The notes: generated by a model from the sequence alone, not told the origin. Counted from the first letter of the stretch, positions 1 through 8,759 are shown. The stretch: DNA of 64,000 bases from Clostridium tetanomorphum (GCF_017873215.1 NZ_JAGGKA010000013.1:62001-126000); one strand, 5' to 3'. Made by a program: numbers and translations.

Positions 1-1807
1 CATCACAAGCTATTACTTTCTCTTCTACATCAGTATCAAAAGTTATTTGTATTCCTTTAATTTTAGCATATTTAACAACAGACATGGTTATATTTTCTAT
101 TATACTCACTATATCTGCATTTTCCAAATTAAGTTTAACATATCCAGTATCTATTTTTGTTATATCTATAATATTATTACTTAATCTTATTAGTCTATAA
201 CAGTTTTGCATCATCATATTCATGTACCTATTTAATTTAATTATTTTTTCATCTTTAATATCTCTTACAAGTATACTACACATTTGCAAAGCACTAAATA
301 TTACATTTATTGGAGTCTTTAATTCATGAGACACATTTGCAAAAAATTCCGTCTTTACTTTATCATATTCCTCTACTTCTCTTAACTGTTTACTTTTTTC
401 CTTTATTCTCTTATTAAGTTCTTCATTTCGTTTTCTTTCAGTTATATCTCTGAGCACACTTAATATTACTTTTTTCCCTTCATAAGTATATGTAGTAGAC
501 ATTATTTCTACATATATAATTCTTCCATCAGCTCTTTTCAATTTTTGTTCCATTAAAGGCATAATCAACTTTTCACTTAACTTTTCCTTAGTTTTTTCAT
601 AATAACTAGAAATTAAATATTTTTTTATATTTTTCCCTTTAACATCATTGATATTTTTCAAACCTAATAGCTTTATACCAGCAGTGTTACAAAATATTAT
701 TTCATCTTCGCAAATTAAGTATACTGCATCTGGCAAATACTTCATTAAGCGTCGATGTTTTTTTTCGCTCTCATATAACGCTATTTCAGATTGTTTATGC
801 TTTGTGATATCTCTGCCTATTACTACTAATCCTTTTCTATTTCCATTTTCACAAAATAATGGAACCCTTATAGTATCAAATATTTTAATATTTCCATCTT
901 TTCTAGGAATATAATCTTCTTGTCTATTTATTTTTTTATTCTTCCATACTTCTATGTCATTTTTTTCACAATTCATAAGAGTAGTTTTATAGAAATCGCT
1001 TATTTCTCCTAATTCTTTATTACTTTTCCCAATATAATCTTTTCCCTTCAAATCTAAAAGTTGTAACTGAGCATTATTAGCCTCTATCCATTTACCACCT
1101 CCATCTTTAAAACATATACAATCTGGCATGGCATTAATTAATGTTCTTAATTTCTCTTCACTTTCTTTTAGTGCCTCTTCTGCCTGTTTTTTTTGCATTA
1201 TCTCTTTCTTTAGTTGAATTACAGTTTCCCTTAAACTCTTCATATTCTCTTCAACCTTTTTTTCTAGTTCTCCATTTACTTCTTTAATTTTATTATATAT
1301 AATACTGTTTTCTACCGATACAACTCCATATGCCCATAGCAACTGCATCATTTTAATCTTATCTAAATTAAAAGCATCTTCCTTAATATTATTTTCTAAA
1401 TACAATATAGCTTTTAGGATTCCCCTAAATAGTATAGGCATACACAATACTGATTTTATGCTATTCTTTTTTATATACTCATCTTCCTTAAATCTATAAT
1501 CTTTTTTGCTATCTCCTATTACTACTGTATCTAATGTGCTAGATACATAATGTATAATACTTTTTGGTACATCATAATTTTTTTCTATATCATCTATGTA
1601 ACAACTATCTTTGCATACCTCATCTACTGCTCCTAATGCAATATTATTATTTCCTACTTTTATTATATATCCTTTTTCCGCTTCAGAATTTATAATAGAA
1701 AGCTTAAGTAACTGAGTACATACATTGTCTAATTTCATTTTTTCAATATTGAAGGTCTGTTTGATAAATTCTTCTTCTATAATTTTGTTCATACTATGAA
1801 CAAGCAT
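1..1807 (-). CDS. GAF/PAS sensor histidine kinase, C-terminus beyond window edge
   Basis: Partial gene read on the minus strand; about 602 codons are present and the frame runs off position 1. I translated it directly. An N-terminal GAF-like region (about residues 1-165) is followed by a charged coiled-coil linker, two PAS domains (about 205-325 and 330-450) and a HisKA dimerisation domain with the motif NVSHELKTP; its phospho-accepting His is near residue 494. The ATP-binding domain would lie mostly outside the window. There is no membrane segment, so it is probably a cytoplasmic sensor. The start ATG at 1805-1807 has an AAGGAGG site 12 nt upstream; the next ATG (1790-1792) is too far from it. 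The signal and partner regulator cannot be told from the sequence. Confidence 0.85.
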   Translation of the reverse strand, partial: MLVHSMNKIIEEEFIKQTFNIEKMKLDNVCTQLLKLSIINSEAEKGYIIKVGNNNIALGAVDEVCKDSCYIDDIEKNYDVPKSIIHYVSSTLDTVVIGDSKKDYRFKEDEYIKKNSIKSVLCMPILFRGILKAILYLENNIKEDAFNLDKIKMMQLLWAYGVVSVENSIIYNKIKEVNGELEKKVEENMKSLRETVIQLKKEIMQKKQAEEALKESEEKLRTLINAMPDCICFKDGGGKWIEANNAQLQLLDLKGKDYIGKSNKELGEISDFYKTTLMNCEKNDIEVWKNKKINRQEDYIPRKDGNIKIFDTIRVPLFCENGNRKGLVVIGRDITKHKQSEIALYESEKKHRRLMKYLPDAVYLICEDEIIFCNTAGIKLLGLKNINDVKGKNIKKYLISSYYEKTKEKLSEKLIMPLMEQKLKRADGRIIYVEIMSTTYTYEGKKVILSVLRDITERKRNEELNKRIKEKSKQLREVEEYDKVKTEFFANVSHELKTPINVIFSALQMCSILVRDIKDEKIIKLNRYMNMMMQNCYRLIRLSNNIIDITKIDTGYVKLNLENADIVSIIENITMSVVKYAKIKGIQITFDTDVEEKVIACD

Positions 1808-1966
1808 ATCTTTTATAATCCTCCTTATATGCAACAGTATTTTAACAATTGCAAGAATATTTAATATAAAAGCTAAAGTTCAAACAATACACACATTGAT
1901 AATTATAACAAATAAATACTATTTTGTATCATCTTTGTTTACTTTATTTTTCCATAGAAATAAGCA

Positions 1967-1995
1967 AAAGAACTCCTTATTATTTAGAGTTCTTT
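1967..1995 (-). terminator. hairpin terminator after the two-component kinase
   Basis: Perfect 9-bp inverted repeat AAAGAACTC / GAGTTCTTT with an 11-nt loop, just past the stop codon of the kinase at 2002. The trailing minus-strand sequence is only moderately U-rich, so termination is likely rather than certain. Confidence 0.6.
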
Positions 1996-2001
1996 CATTT
2001 A

Positions 2002-3570
2002 CTAGCTTATTAACTTTACATAAAAAGTTATTTCATTTTTTTCACATTCTGCCCAAATATCTCCCCCATGTAACTTCACTATATTTTTAGAGATAGCAAG
2101 ACCTAATCCACTTCCACCTGTTGATTCTGATCTAGACTTCTCCACTCTATAAAATCTGTCAAATAATTTATTCAAATCTTCTTTACTTATATTATCTCCT
2201 CTATTTTTTATATAAAATATAGCTTCATTATCTTTTTTATAAAGTCCTATCTTTATATTTCCCGGTTTATAACTATATCTAATAGCATTCATAATTAAAT
2301 TTTCAAAAACCCTAACCAATTTATCTCCATCAGCTTCTACAATAATATCTTCCATAATGATATCTTTTATAATGGAAATATTATTTTCTTCAAAAATTGG
2401 TACAAATTCTTCTATAAGCTGAGCTATTAATTCATTTAAAGCTATTTGACTAGTATTTAACTTTATTCCTTCCCCTGAAAGCTTAGTATACTCAAAAAGC
2501 TCATCAATTAAAACTTTAAGCTTCTCTGATTTATTATAAGCAATATTTATATACTCCATCATCTGTTCTTCATCCTTAAATTTCTCATCTTTTATCAAAT
2601 TTAGATATCCAAGTATAGATGTAAGTGGAGTTCTTAGATCATGGGAAACATTTGTAATTAATTCTGCCTTTGTTTTTTCTATCTCCCTTTCTCTTTCTAT
2701 TTTATTATTTAATTCTTCAGCCATAAAATTTATATTGTCTGCTAAATGAGCTAATTCATCCTCTCCATTTTTTTTAATTTTATAATTTAATTCTCCCTTA
2801 GCCATATACATAACTCCTAAAGCAATTTCTTGTATATATTTTACTTTTCTTCCTGCTATAAAATAAAATGAAAATATAAAAGATACTACAGATAATAATA
2901 ACGCAAAAAATGATTTTTCTTGTTTATTAAATTTAGTTTCTATTTGTCCTTCTGGTATACCTTTAACTATAATATAGGCTCTACTATCACTAAAATCCAC
3001 AGGATAAAAATTTATAAATTCTCCTAAATTTTTATTATTACTATTATAATTTCTGTATTCATAAAAATCATATTTAAATGTAGCCGCATTTTTAATTATA
3101 GTGTGTATATCCACCTGTGTTTCATCTGCATTTTTACTTTTATATAATACTTTTCCTGATAAATCTGTAATTAAAATTTTGTATTTATTTTCTGCATTTG
3201 AATTTATTATATCTTCTATTCTTATTTTATCAGCATAGCTTATCTTATCTTGCTCTAACTGATTTCCAATATTAGATGTTCTTTCTGCCATATTCCTAAT
3301 ACTATTTGAATAATTTATTATAGAATAGGTATTAGTTCTGGAAAAATATGAATTAGTAAAAGTAAAAACTATAAATGATGCTAGTAAACATATTCCAAAA
3401 CATACAATAAGCTCTAGCCTAATATTCTTATTAACTCTATCCTCTAAATTAAAATATAATCTTTTAAATCTAGCTATAACAGCCCTAAAAGGTTTAGTTA
3501 AAAGTTTCCATAACATTCTAAAAGGCTTAGTAAAAAGTCTCCATATCCATCTAAAAGGTCTTATTTTCAT
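2002..3570 (-). CDS. membrane sensor histidine kinase (HAMP-HisKA-HATPase)
   Basis: This 522-residue inner-membrane kinase has two transmembrane segments (about 53-72 and 220-240) flanking an extracellular sensor of ~145 residues. A HAMP linker (about 241-297), HisKA with NVSHDLRTP (His310) and a HATPase_c domain ending in the GGSGLGLAISK G-box follow. It resembles the PhoR/VanS class. It lies 27 bp after the OmpR-type regulator at 3598-4299 and is surely its partner. An oddity is the 40-residue cytoplasmic N-terminus before the first membrane segment, which contains a twice-repeated basic-aromatic motif (LFTKPFRMLWKLLTKPFR). The stimulus is unknown. Confidence 0.93.
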   Translation of the reverse strand: MKIRPFRWIWRLFTKPFRMLWKLLTKPFRAVIARFKRLYFNLEDRVNKNIRLELIVCFGICLLASFIVFTFTNSYFSRTNTYSIINYSNSIRNMAERTSNIGNQLEQDKISYADKIRIEDIINSNAENKYKILITDLSGKVLYKSKNADETQVDIHTIIKNAATFKYDFYEYRNYNSNNKNLGEFINFYPVDFSDSRAYIIVKGIPEGQIETKFNKQEKSFFALLLSVVSFIFSFYFIAGRKVKYIQEIALGVMYMAKGELNYKIKKNGEDELAHLADNINFMAEELNNKIEREREIEKTKAELITNVSHDLRTPLTSILGYLNLIKDEKFKDEEQMMEYINIAYNKSEKLKVLIDELFEYTKLSGEGIKLNTSQIALNELIAQLIEEFVPIFEENNISIIKDIIMEDIIVEADGDKLVRVFENLIMNAIRYSYKPGNIKIGLYKKDNEAIFYIKNRGDNISKEDLNKLFDRFYRVEKSRSESTGGSGLGLAISKNIVKLHGGDIWAECEKNEITFYVKLIS

Positions 3571-3597
3571 AATTCACCTCGTATTCTATTTTATATT

Positions 3598-4299
3598 CTA
3601 TAAATTATCTACTTTATATCCTACTCCCCATACAGTCTTAATGTACTTAGGCTTTCTTGGATTATCCTCTACCTTTTCACGAAGTTTTCTTATATGAACC
3701 ATTACTGTATTGTCAGATTTAAAAAATTCTTCTTTCCATACTCTTTCATAAATCTTTTCTATACTAAATACAATTCCTTTATTTCTAGCCAATAATTCTA
3801 ATATATCAAACTCTCTTGGAGTTAATTTTACTTCCTTATCTCCTATACTTACCTCATGAGTTGCAGTATTAATAATTAATTCATCTATTTCTATAATATT
3901 TTCATCTTTTAATTCCACAGGGACATTAAATTTTTTATATCTTCTAAGCTGAGATTTCACTCTAGCTATCAGTTCTAATGGATTAAATGGTTTTGTCACA
4001 TAATCATCTGCTCCTGCCGTAAGTCCCCAAATTTTATCCATATCCTCAGTTTTAGCTGACAACATTATTATAGGCATATTTTTCTCTTCTCTTATTTTCA
4101 TGCAAGCTTCTATTCCATCCATTTTAGGCATCATTATATCTAATATTATTAAATCAACTTTTTGTTGTTCTAATATTTGTAGTGCTTCTTCCCCATTTTC
4201 TGCTTTTAAAACTTTAAATCCCTCATTTCCTAAATATATACCTATTAAATCTCTAATTTCTTTTTCATCATCTACAATTATAATAGTTTCCTTCTCCAT
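3598..4299 (-). CDS. OmpR/PhoB-family response regulator
   Basis: This 233-residue regulator has a receiver domain (acidic pair D10/D11, phospho-acceptor D54 in LIILDIMMPKMDG, conserved K103) and a C-terminal winged helix (about 130-233) of the OmpR type. I place the start at ATG 4297-4299 because a GGGAGGA site sits 8 nt upstream; a longer frame exists but its 20 extra codons have no ribosome binding site and no family similarity. The gene is first in an operon with the histidine kinase at 2002-3570. Direct repeats upstream suggest autoregulation. Confidence 0.95.
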   Translation of the reverse strand: MEKETIIIVDDEKEIRDLIGIYLGNEGFKVLKAENGEEALQILEQQKVDLIILDIMMPKMDGIEACMKIREEKNMPIIMLSAKTEDMDKIWGLTAGADDYVTKPFNPLELIARVKSQLRRYKKFNVPVELKDENIIEIDELIINTATHEVSIGDKEVKLTPREFDILELLARNKGIVFSIEKIYERVWKEEFFKSDNTVMVHIRKLREKVEDNPRKPKYIKTVWGVGYKVDNL

Positions 4300-4352
4300 A
4301 GATATCATCCTCCCTATTAACATTGTACCAAATCTGTCCCTACATATTAACA

Positions 4353-4399
4353 TAAACACATTATAAAATAGTTACTTATATTCTTAATAATTTCTTAAT
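4353..4399 (-). promoter_or_regulatory. candidate autoregulated promoter of the two-component operon
   Basis: On the minus strand a TATAAT box lies about 60 bp upstream of the regulator's start. Just upstream are two copies of an 8-mer (plus-strand TTCTTAAT at 4381-4388 and 4392-4399) spaced 11 bp apart, overlapping the -35 area. An 11-bp direct repeat next to a poor -35 box is typical of OmpR/PhoB-family activator sites. That the regulator binds its own promoter is inference. Confidence 0.4.
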
Positions 4400-4470
4400 T
4401 TTATAAACTACTTAAAAAAAGTATGACACACTTTTTTAGAGTACAGATTAAAAATTATAGAGCGCAGATA

Positions 4471-4536
4471 TTGACAATATATAAAATCATATATATACTG
4501 TATATATACAATATGTACAGTATGTACGATATATAC
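4471..4536 (+). promoter_or_regulatory. promoter with palindromic operator for the GntR-ABC operon
   Basis: TTGACA (4471-4476), a 17-bp spacer and TATACT (4494-4499) form a near-consensus sigma-A promoter. Starting inside the -10 element and running through the expected start site is a GTAC/GTATAC-rich stretch (4500-4536) with a self-palindromic GTATATATAC and further GTAC half-sites. A repressor bound here would block initiation. The regulator encoded immediately downstream is the obvious candidate. Confidence 0.65.
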
Positions 4537-4557
4537 GCAAAGTAGAGGAGAATTAAA

Positions 4558-4932
4558 ATGAATATAATTATATCTAACTCTTCTGGGGAACCAATTTATG
4601 AACAGATAGTAAAACAAATAAAAAGCTTAATACTTACAGGGGATCTTACAGAAGGTGATTCCTTACCTTCTATACGAAACCTAGCTCAAGAGCTAAGAAT
4701 AAGTGTTATTACAACTAAAAGAGCTTATGAGGAATTAGAAAAAGAAAGTTTTATAGAAACTGTCCCCGGAAAGGGTTCCTTTGTAGCAAGTCAAAATAAA
4801 GAATTACTAAAAGAAAAAAGAATGAGACTTATTGAAGAGAAGTTATCACAAGTTGTAGATGAAAGCAAATTAATAAATCTTAGTTTAGATGAACTTATAG
4901 AAATGCTTAAAATATTATATGAAGAAATTTAG
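4558..4932 (+). CDS. GntR-family regulator, YtrA-type
   Basis: This 124-residue protein has an N-terminal GntR winged helix (about 8-75; motif PSIRNLAQELRIS) and only a short helical C-terminus in place of a large ligand-binding domain, as in the YtrA subfamily. YtrA-type regulators usually repress the ABC transporter operon they belong to. A GAGGAG site lies 8 nt before the ATG, and the ABC ATPase begins 12 bp after the stop. The palindromic sequence over the promoter at 4500-4536 is its likely operator. The inducing compound is not evident. Confidence 0.93.
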   Translation: MNIIISNSSGEPIYEQIVKQIKSLILTGDLTEGDSLPSIRNLAQELRISVITTKRAYEELEKESFIETVPGKGSFVASQNKELLKEKRMRLIEEKLSQVVDESKLINLSLDELIEMLKILYEEI

Positions 4933-4944
4933 GGGGAATGTATC

Positions 4945-5799
4945 ATGAACAATATATTAGAAATAAAAAATTTAAGAAAAGAATATGATGATTTTACATT
5001 AAAAGACATTAACTTTAATTTAGAAAGAGGCTATATCATGGGATTTATAGGACCTAATGGTGCAGGAAAAAGCACAACTATAAAACTTATAATGAATCTT
5101 ATAAAAAAGCAATCTGGTGAAATAAATATCTTCGGTAAGGATAATGTAAAACATGAAAAAGAGATTAAGGAAAAGATAGGTTTTGTATATGATGAAAACT
5201 ATTATTATGAGGATTTAACTATAAGCGATATAAAAAAAATAGTAGCTCCCTTTTATAAATACTGGGATGAAGCAGCTTTTAACAAATATTTAAAACAATT
5301 TAATTTAAATCCAGGAAAAAAAGTAAAAGCTCTATCTAAAGGAATGAAGATGAAGTTTTCATTAGCTATTGCATTATCTCATAATGCTGATTTAATAATT
5401 ATGGATGAACCCACTTCAGGACTAGATCCCGTATTTAGATGTGAAATATTAGATATATTATACGAACTAATTCAAGATGAAAATAAAAGCGTGTTTTTTT
5501 CTACACATATAACTACAGACTTAGAGAAGATAGCTGATTATATTACATTCATCAATAATGGTGAAATAGTTTTTTCAGAAAGCAAAGATAAAATTTTAGA
5601 CAAATATGCCATAATTAAAGGTTCTAAAGAACTTTTAGATAGTTATACAGAAAAAGAATTTATAAAAGTTAGAAAAAATTCATTTGGTTTTGAAGCTTTA
5701 ACAGATAATGTAGATAAAATAAAAAGAATTTTTCAAAAAGACGTGGTTATAGATAAAGCTTCTTTAGAAGACATTATGGTCTATACTGTAAATAAATAA
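4945..5799 (+). CDS. ABC transporter ATP-binding protein
   Basis: This 284-residue ATPase carries Walker A (GPNGAGKST, about 37-45), a variant signature (LSKGMKMKF), Walker B (LIIMDEPTSGLDP) and the switch His (STHIT). It belongs to the single-domain ATPases that power ABC-2 exporters of the YtrB/CcmA type. It lies between the GntR regulator and the permease at 5815 in one operon. With the regulator it suggests a drug or peptide export/immunity system; the substrate is unknown. Confidence 0.95.
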   Translation: MNNILEIKNLRKEYDDFTLKDINFNLERGYIMGFIGPNGAGKSTTIKLIMNLIKKQSGEINIFGKDNVKHEKEIKEKIGFVYDENYYYEDLTISDIKKIVAPFYKYWDEAAFNKYLKQFNLNPGKKVKALSKGMKMKFSLAIALSHNADLIIMDEPTSGLDPVFRCEILDILYELIQDENKSVFFSTHITTDLEKIADYITFINNGEIVFSESKDKILDKYAIIKGSKELLDSYTEKEFIKVRKNSFGFEALTDNVDKIKRIFQKDVVIDKASLEDIMVYTVNK

Positions 5800-5814
5800 A
5801 AGGGGTGTTAAGTT

Positions 5815-6462
5815 ATGTTAAATCTTATTTTTAAAGATATGATAGTTCAAAAAAGAAATTTGCTGTTTATGTTACTTTATCTTATTATATGCACATTTGC
5901 ATTTAAGAGTATGTCTGGTGGAGCGATTTTATATGTGGTGACTTTAACTTACATCTTCTTCTTTATTACTGGTTCCTATTCCTATGATGAAAAAAATAAA
6001 AGCCATTTAATGATAAGTAGTCTTCCTATTACTAGAACCGAAATCATAATATCAAAATATATTTCTATAGTAGTTTATAATATAATATCTTTATGTACAG
6101 TAACCCTATTTATTCTTTTAGTAAAACTTCTTAATCTACCTTTAAATGCTCAATTTTTCACATTAAATGATGTAATTAATATTTTTACTATATCATTAAT
6201 TTTAGGTTCTATTATGTTTCCTATATATTCAAAATTTAGTTTTGGAAAAAGCAGACTCATAACATTTATTACTTACTTTTTATTCTTTACATTCACAAAC
6301 TCACTAGGTTCCATTTCAAGAGAAAGTTCTATAGGTTTAACTGGTAGATTTTTAAAAGCTCTTTCTAATAATAACCTTATATTCTTAGCTACCGTATTTT
6401 TAATCTATCTTTTGTCTATGTATCTTTCAATAAGAATATACGAAAGCAAAGAGCTAAATTAA
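5815..6462 (+). CDS. ABC-2 type permease
   Basis: This 215-residue hydrophobic protein has about six predicted membrane segments and an N-terminus (LIFKDMIVQKRNLLF) typical of the ABC-2 permease family found with YtrA-type operons. It follows the ATPase by 15 bp and has its own AGGGG-type site. With the neighbouring third gene broken, this permease may act alone as a homodimer with the ATPase. The family is clear; the substrate cannot be assigned. Confidence 0.88.
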   Translation: MLNLIFKDMIVQKRNLLFMLLYLIICTFAFKSMSGGAILYVVTLTYIFFFITGSYSYDEKNKSHLMISSLPITRTEIIISKYISIVVYNIISLCTVTLFILLVKLLNLPLNAQFFTLNDVINIFTISLILGSIMFPIYSKFSFGKSRLITFITYFLFFTFTNSLGSISRESSIGLTGRFLKALSNNNLIFLATVFLIYLLSMYLSIRIYESKELN

Positions 6463-6485
6463 AAATGTGAGGAAAGAGTGATTGT

Positions 6486-6840
6486 ATGTTTAACTTAGTT
6501 TTAAAAGACTTCCTACTTCAAAAGAAAGTTACCTTAATTATTATAGCTTTTGTATTGTTTTTCATTTATTCTTATAGCATTTTCATTATATTATCCACTA
6601 TATTTTAAATACGGGTATAACTCTATGAAAAATTTTTCTTTTGCTTTTTATTTTTTATCCTTTATTGCACCTAGCTTTTTAAAAAAACTTATGAATAATA
6701 ATAGTAGTTTTAATAAATTTATTCAATATATTTTAATAAATCTAAATAAAACACTATTTATAATATTTATATTTACTTTAACTATTTTTAGTATTTCTTT
6801 ATATATTTCTATATCCATATACAAAAATAAAGATCTTTAA
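6486..6840 (+). pseudogene. remnant of a second ABC-2 permease
   Basis: From the ATG at 6486 the frame encodes 41 residues (start MFNLVLKDFLLQKKV, matching the N-terminus of the permease before it) and then stops at 6611. A different frame through 6840 encodes a C-terminal part with two hydrophobic segments ending in SISIYKNKDL, like the end of the neighbouring permease (SIRIYESKEL). Together they cover only ~355 bp where the paralogue uses ~648 bp. The simplest reading is an internal deletion plus a frameshift. Confidence 0.7.
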
Positions 6841-6851
6841 ATTAAATAGTT

Positions 6852-6902
6852 AAATGGACTAAGCTAAATGATTTAAAAAATCAATTTCAACTTAGTCCAT
6901 TT
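6852..6902. terminator. bidirectional terminator
   Basis: Perfect 12-bp inverted repeat AAATGGACTAAG / CTTAGTCCATTT between the plus-strand ABC operon and the minus-strand gene ending at 6950. A T-rich run follows on the plus strand. It can serve both convergent units. Confidence 0.75.
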
Positions 6903-6949
6903 ATAATTTTTTAATATCATAATAAATTGGCATAGGTTTTAAATAGATT

Positions 6950-7786
6950 TTACTCTATTTCATCTAACTTTTCTTTTAGTAATTCTTCTCCTCTATTTAA
7001 TAACATCTCTCTTTGCTCACCATCTTCAGGATAACTAACTATTACTTGTTCTATACTATATTTCTTCAATCTCTCATCTATCATTTTCAGTTCGTCATAT
7101 ATTTTTAATATATTTTCTTTTACTAATTCTGCTTCTTCTTTACTAGATTTAGGCATAACTCCTATAAAAGTAGTAAAACCTAATTTAGCAAATAACTGAG
7201 GTTTAGGAAATAATTTTTCAACCTCTCTATAAATTAAATCATTTAGTATTAGATACTCTTCACTTACTTCTACCTTTTCATCTTCTTTTTTAGTTTTTAC
7301 TAAAGCTGCTATTAATATAGATATTTCATATTTTCCTTTTTTCGCTTTTTTCATCTCTTCGTCTAAATAATCCCTAAAGTGAACAAATATAGTTTCTTCT
7401 TGTGCTCCTCCCCACTTTCCTCCGCTTCTAATACATTTTACTATTCTATTTACTAACATATCACTATTATAAGGTTTTAATATATAATCCACTGCACCAT
7501 TTTTTACACATTTAATAAAAGATTTTCTCTTATTTTCTGTGGTGAGCACCATAACAGGGATGTCTATATTTTTATCTTTAATTTTTTTTATAACTCCAAA
7601 TCCATCTTCTCCATATAAATTGACTTCTAAAATTATCAAATCTATAGAGCCCTTATTTTCGTATAATCTGTTGAAAAAATCAAAAGAATTAGAAGCTTCA
7701 ATTACTTTTATTTCATTTTCTATAAGCAGTTCTTTTAGCCTATATCTAGAATAAGCTAAATTTTCTAAAATTATAACCGTTTCCAT
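6950..7786 (-). CDS. pseudo-receiver protein with degenerate GGDEF-like domain
   Basis: This 278-residue protein begins with a CheY-like fold (1-120). The aspartate that normally accepts phosphate is Glu54 (LIILEVNLYGEDG), and the usual acidic pair is E8/N9. The conserved Lys104 (LKPY) and Thr82 are kept. The C-terminal half (about 140-270) follows a diguanylate-cyclase pattern, but where GGDEF is expected it reads KLGFTTF, so no cyclase activity is expected. It probably acts as a phosphorylation-independent adaptor or output protein. A GGTGAAG site precedes the ATG. The gene stands alone. Confidence 0.8.
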   Translation of the reverse strand: METVIILENLAYSRYRLKELLIENEIKVIEASNSFDFFNRLYENKGSIDLIILEVNLYGEDGFGVIKKIKDKNIDIPVMVLTTENKRKSFIKCVKNGAVDYILKPYNSDMLVNRIVKCIRSGGKWGGAQEETIFVHFRDYLDEEMKKAKKGKYEISILIAALVKTKKEDEKVEVSEEYLILNDLIYREVEKLFPKPQLFAKLGFTTFIGVMPKSSKEEAELVKENILKIYDELKMIDERLKKYSIEQVIVSYPEDGEQREMLLNRGEELLKEKLDEIE

Positions 7787-7899
7787 ACTTCACCACTCGC
7801 ATATTATAAATTTTAATTCTTATTTTAATTATACTATAAAATTCATTAATATGTAAATATCTTTTAATTTTTATTATTTCATTTTTATAAAATAATAAC

Positions 7900-8002
7900 G
7901 GGCTATAGCACTAAACATAAATCTTACAATATATTGTGTTAACTTTAAACTTTAAACTTGCAAAACAGTATATTGTATGTAAATTTCTTAATGCCACAGC
8001 CC
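7900..8002. repeat. ~100-bp palindromic repeat, copy A
   Basis: An imperfect palindrome with ends GGGCTATAGCACTAA and TTAATGCCACAGCCC, containing ACAATATATTGTGTTAAC and ACAGTATATTGTATGTAAAT. Its reverse complement matches the element at 44445-44543 along nearly the whole length with scattered substitutions. It sits a few bases past the stop of the SDR gene. The form (terminal inverted repeats, no ORF, two copies) suggests a MITE or REP-like element; as RNA it would also fold into a long hairpin. Confidence 0.75.
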
Positions 8003-8009
8003 TCTAAAT

Positions 8010-8759
8010 TTATATCATTCCCCCATCTACAGTAATAATTTGCCCTGTTATATATTTTGAATTATCACTAGCTAAAAATGCTACAGTTTTTCCTATATCT
8101 TCACATTCTCCAAATTTACATAAAGGAATTTCTTCTCGAAGCTCCTTCTTTTCTTCAAAGGATAAGCAACTATTCATTTCTGTATTTATTACACCAGGCG
8201 AAATAGCATTTACCCTTATATTTGAAGGTCCCAATTCTTTGGCTAAAGCTTTTGTAAAAGAATTTATTCCTCCTTTTGAAGCTGAATATATAACTTCACA
8301 GGATGCCCCTACATTTCCCCACATAGATGAAATATTTACTATAGTTCCTTTTCCTCTTGACAACATATGAGGTACAACATTATGACAACAATTAAATACT
8401 CCTTTTAAATTGGTATTTATAATTTTATCCCAATCTTCCTCTTTAGTATCTATAAACAATCCAATTTTAGAAATACCCGCATTATTTACTAAAACATCTA
8501 TTTTACCAAATTTATTTATTACATTTTCTATTATTTCTTTGCTATCATTATAGCAACCTACATCTCCTTGAAAACATTCAGCATATCCCCCTATTTTTCT
8601 AATTAATTCTAAGGTCTCTTCTCCACCTTTCTTATCTTTTCTATAATTTATAGCTATGGTACAACCTTCTTTAGCAAGTTCTAAAGCTATGCCTCTTCCA
8701 ATACCTCTTGATGCACCTGTAACCAAAGCAACCTTTCCATACAATAAACCTTTTTCCAT
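8010..8759 (-). CDS. short-chain dehydrogenase/reductase (3-oxoacyl-ACP reductase-like)
   Basis: This 249-residue classical SDR has the NAD(P)-binding motif TGASRGIG near the N-terminus, the NNAG motif, a catalytic Ser (NISSMWG) and the YSASK pair, and ends with the family's DGG motif. Its closest well-known relatives are FabG-type reductases, but it is not in a fatty-acid operon, so the substrate is open. The start is set at ATG 8757-8759 (AGGAG 8 nt upstream) rather than the GTG three codons earlier. It appears to be monocistronic, followed at once by the palindromic repeat. Confidence 0.9.
   Translation of the reverse strand: MEKGLLYGKVALVTGASRGIGRGIALELAKEGCTIAINYRKDKKGGEETLELIRKIGGYAECFQGDVGCYNDSKEIIENVINKFGKIDVLVNNAGISKIGLFIDTKEEDWDKIINTNLKGVFNCCHNVVPHMLSRGKGTIVNISSMWGNVGASCEVIYSASKGGINSFTKALAKELGPSNIRVNAISPGVINTEMNSCLSFEEKKELREEIPLCKFGECEDIGKTVAFLASDNSKYITGQIITVDGGMI

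Noticed and set aside
1896..2090. Plus-strand 64-codon frame overlapping the kinase terminator
   Set aside because: It is compositionally driven (A/T-rich), overlaps a hairpin and the kinase 3' end, and has no ribosome binding site.
7900..8002. Small RNA gene in the palindromic element
   Set aside because: No promoter was found and the element is explained as a repeat; kept as a repeat only.
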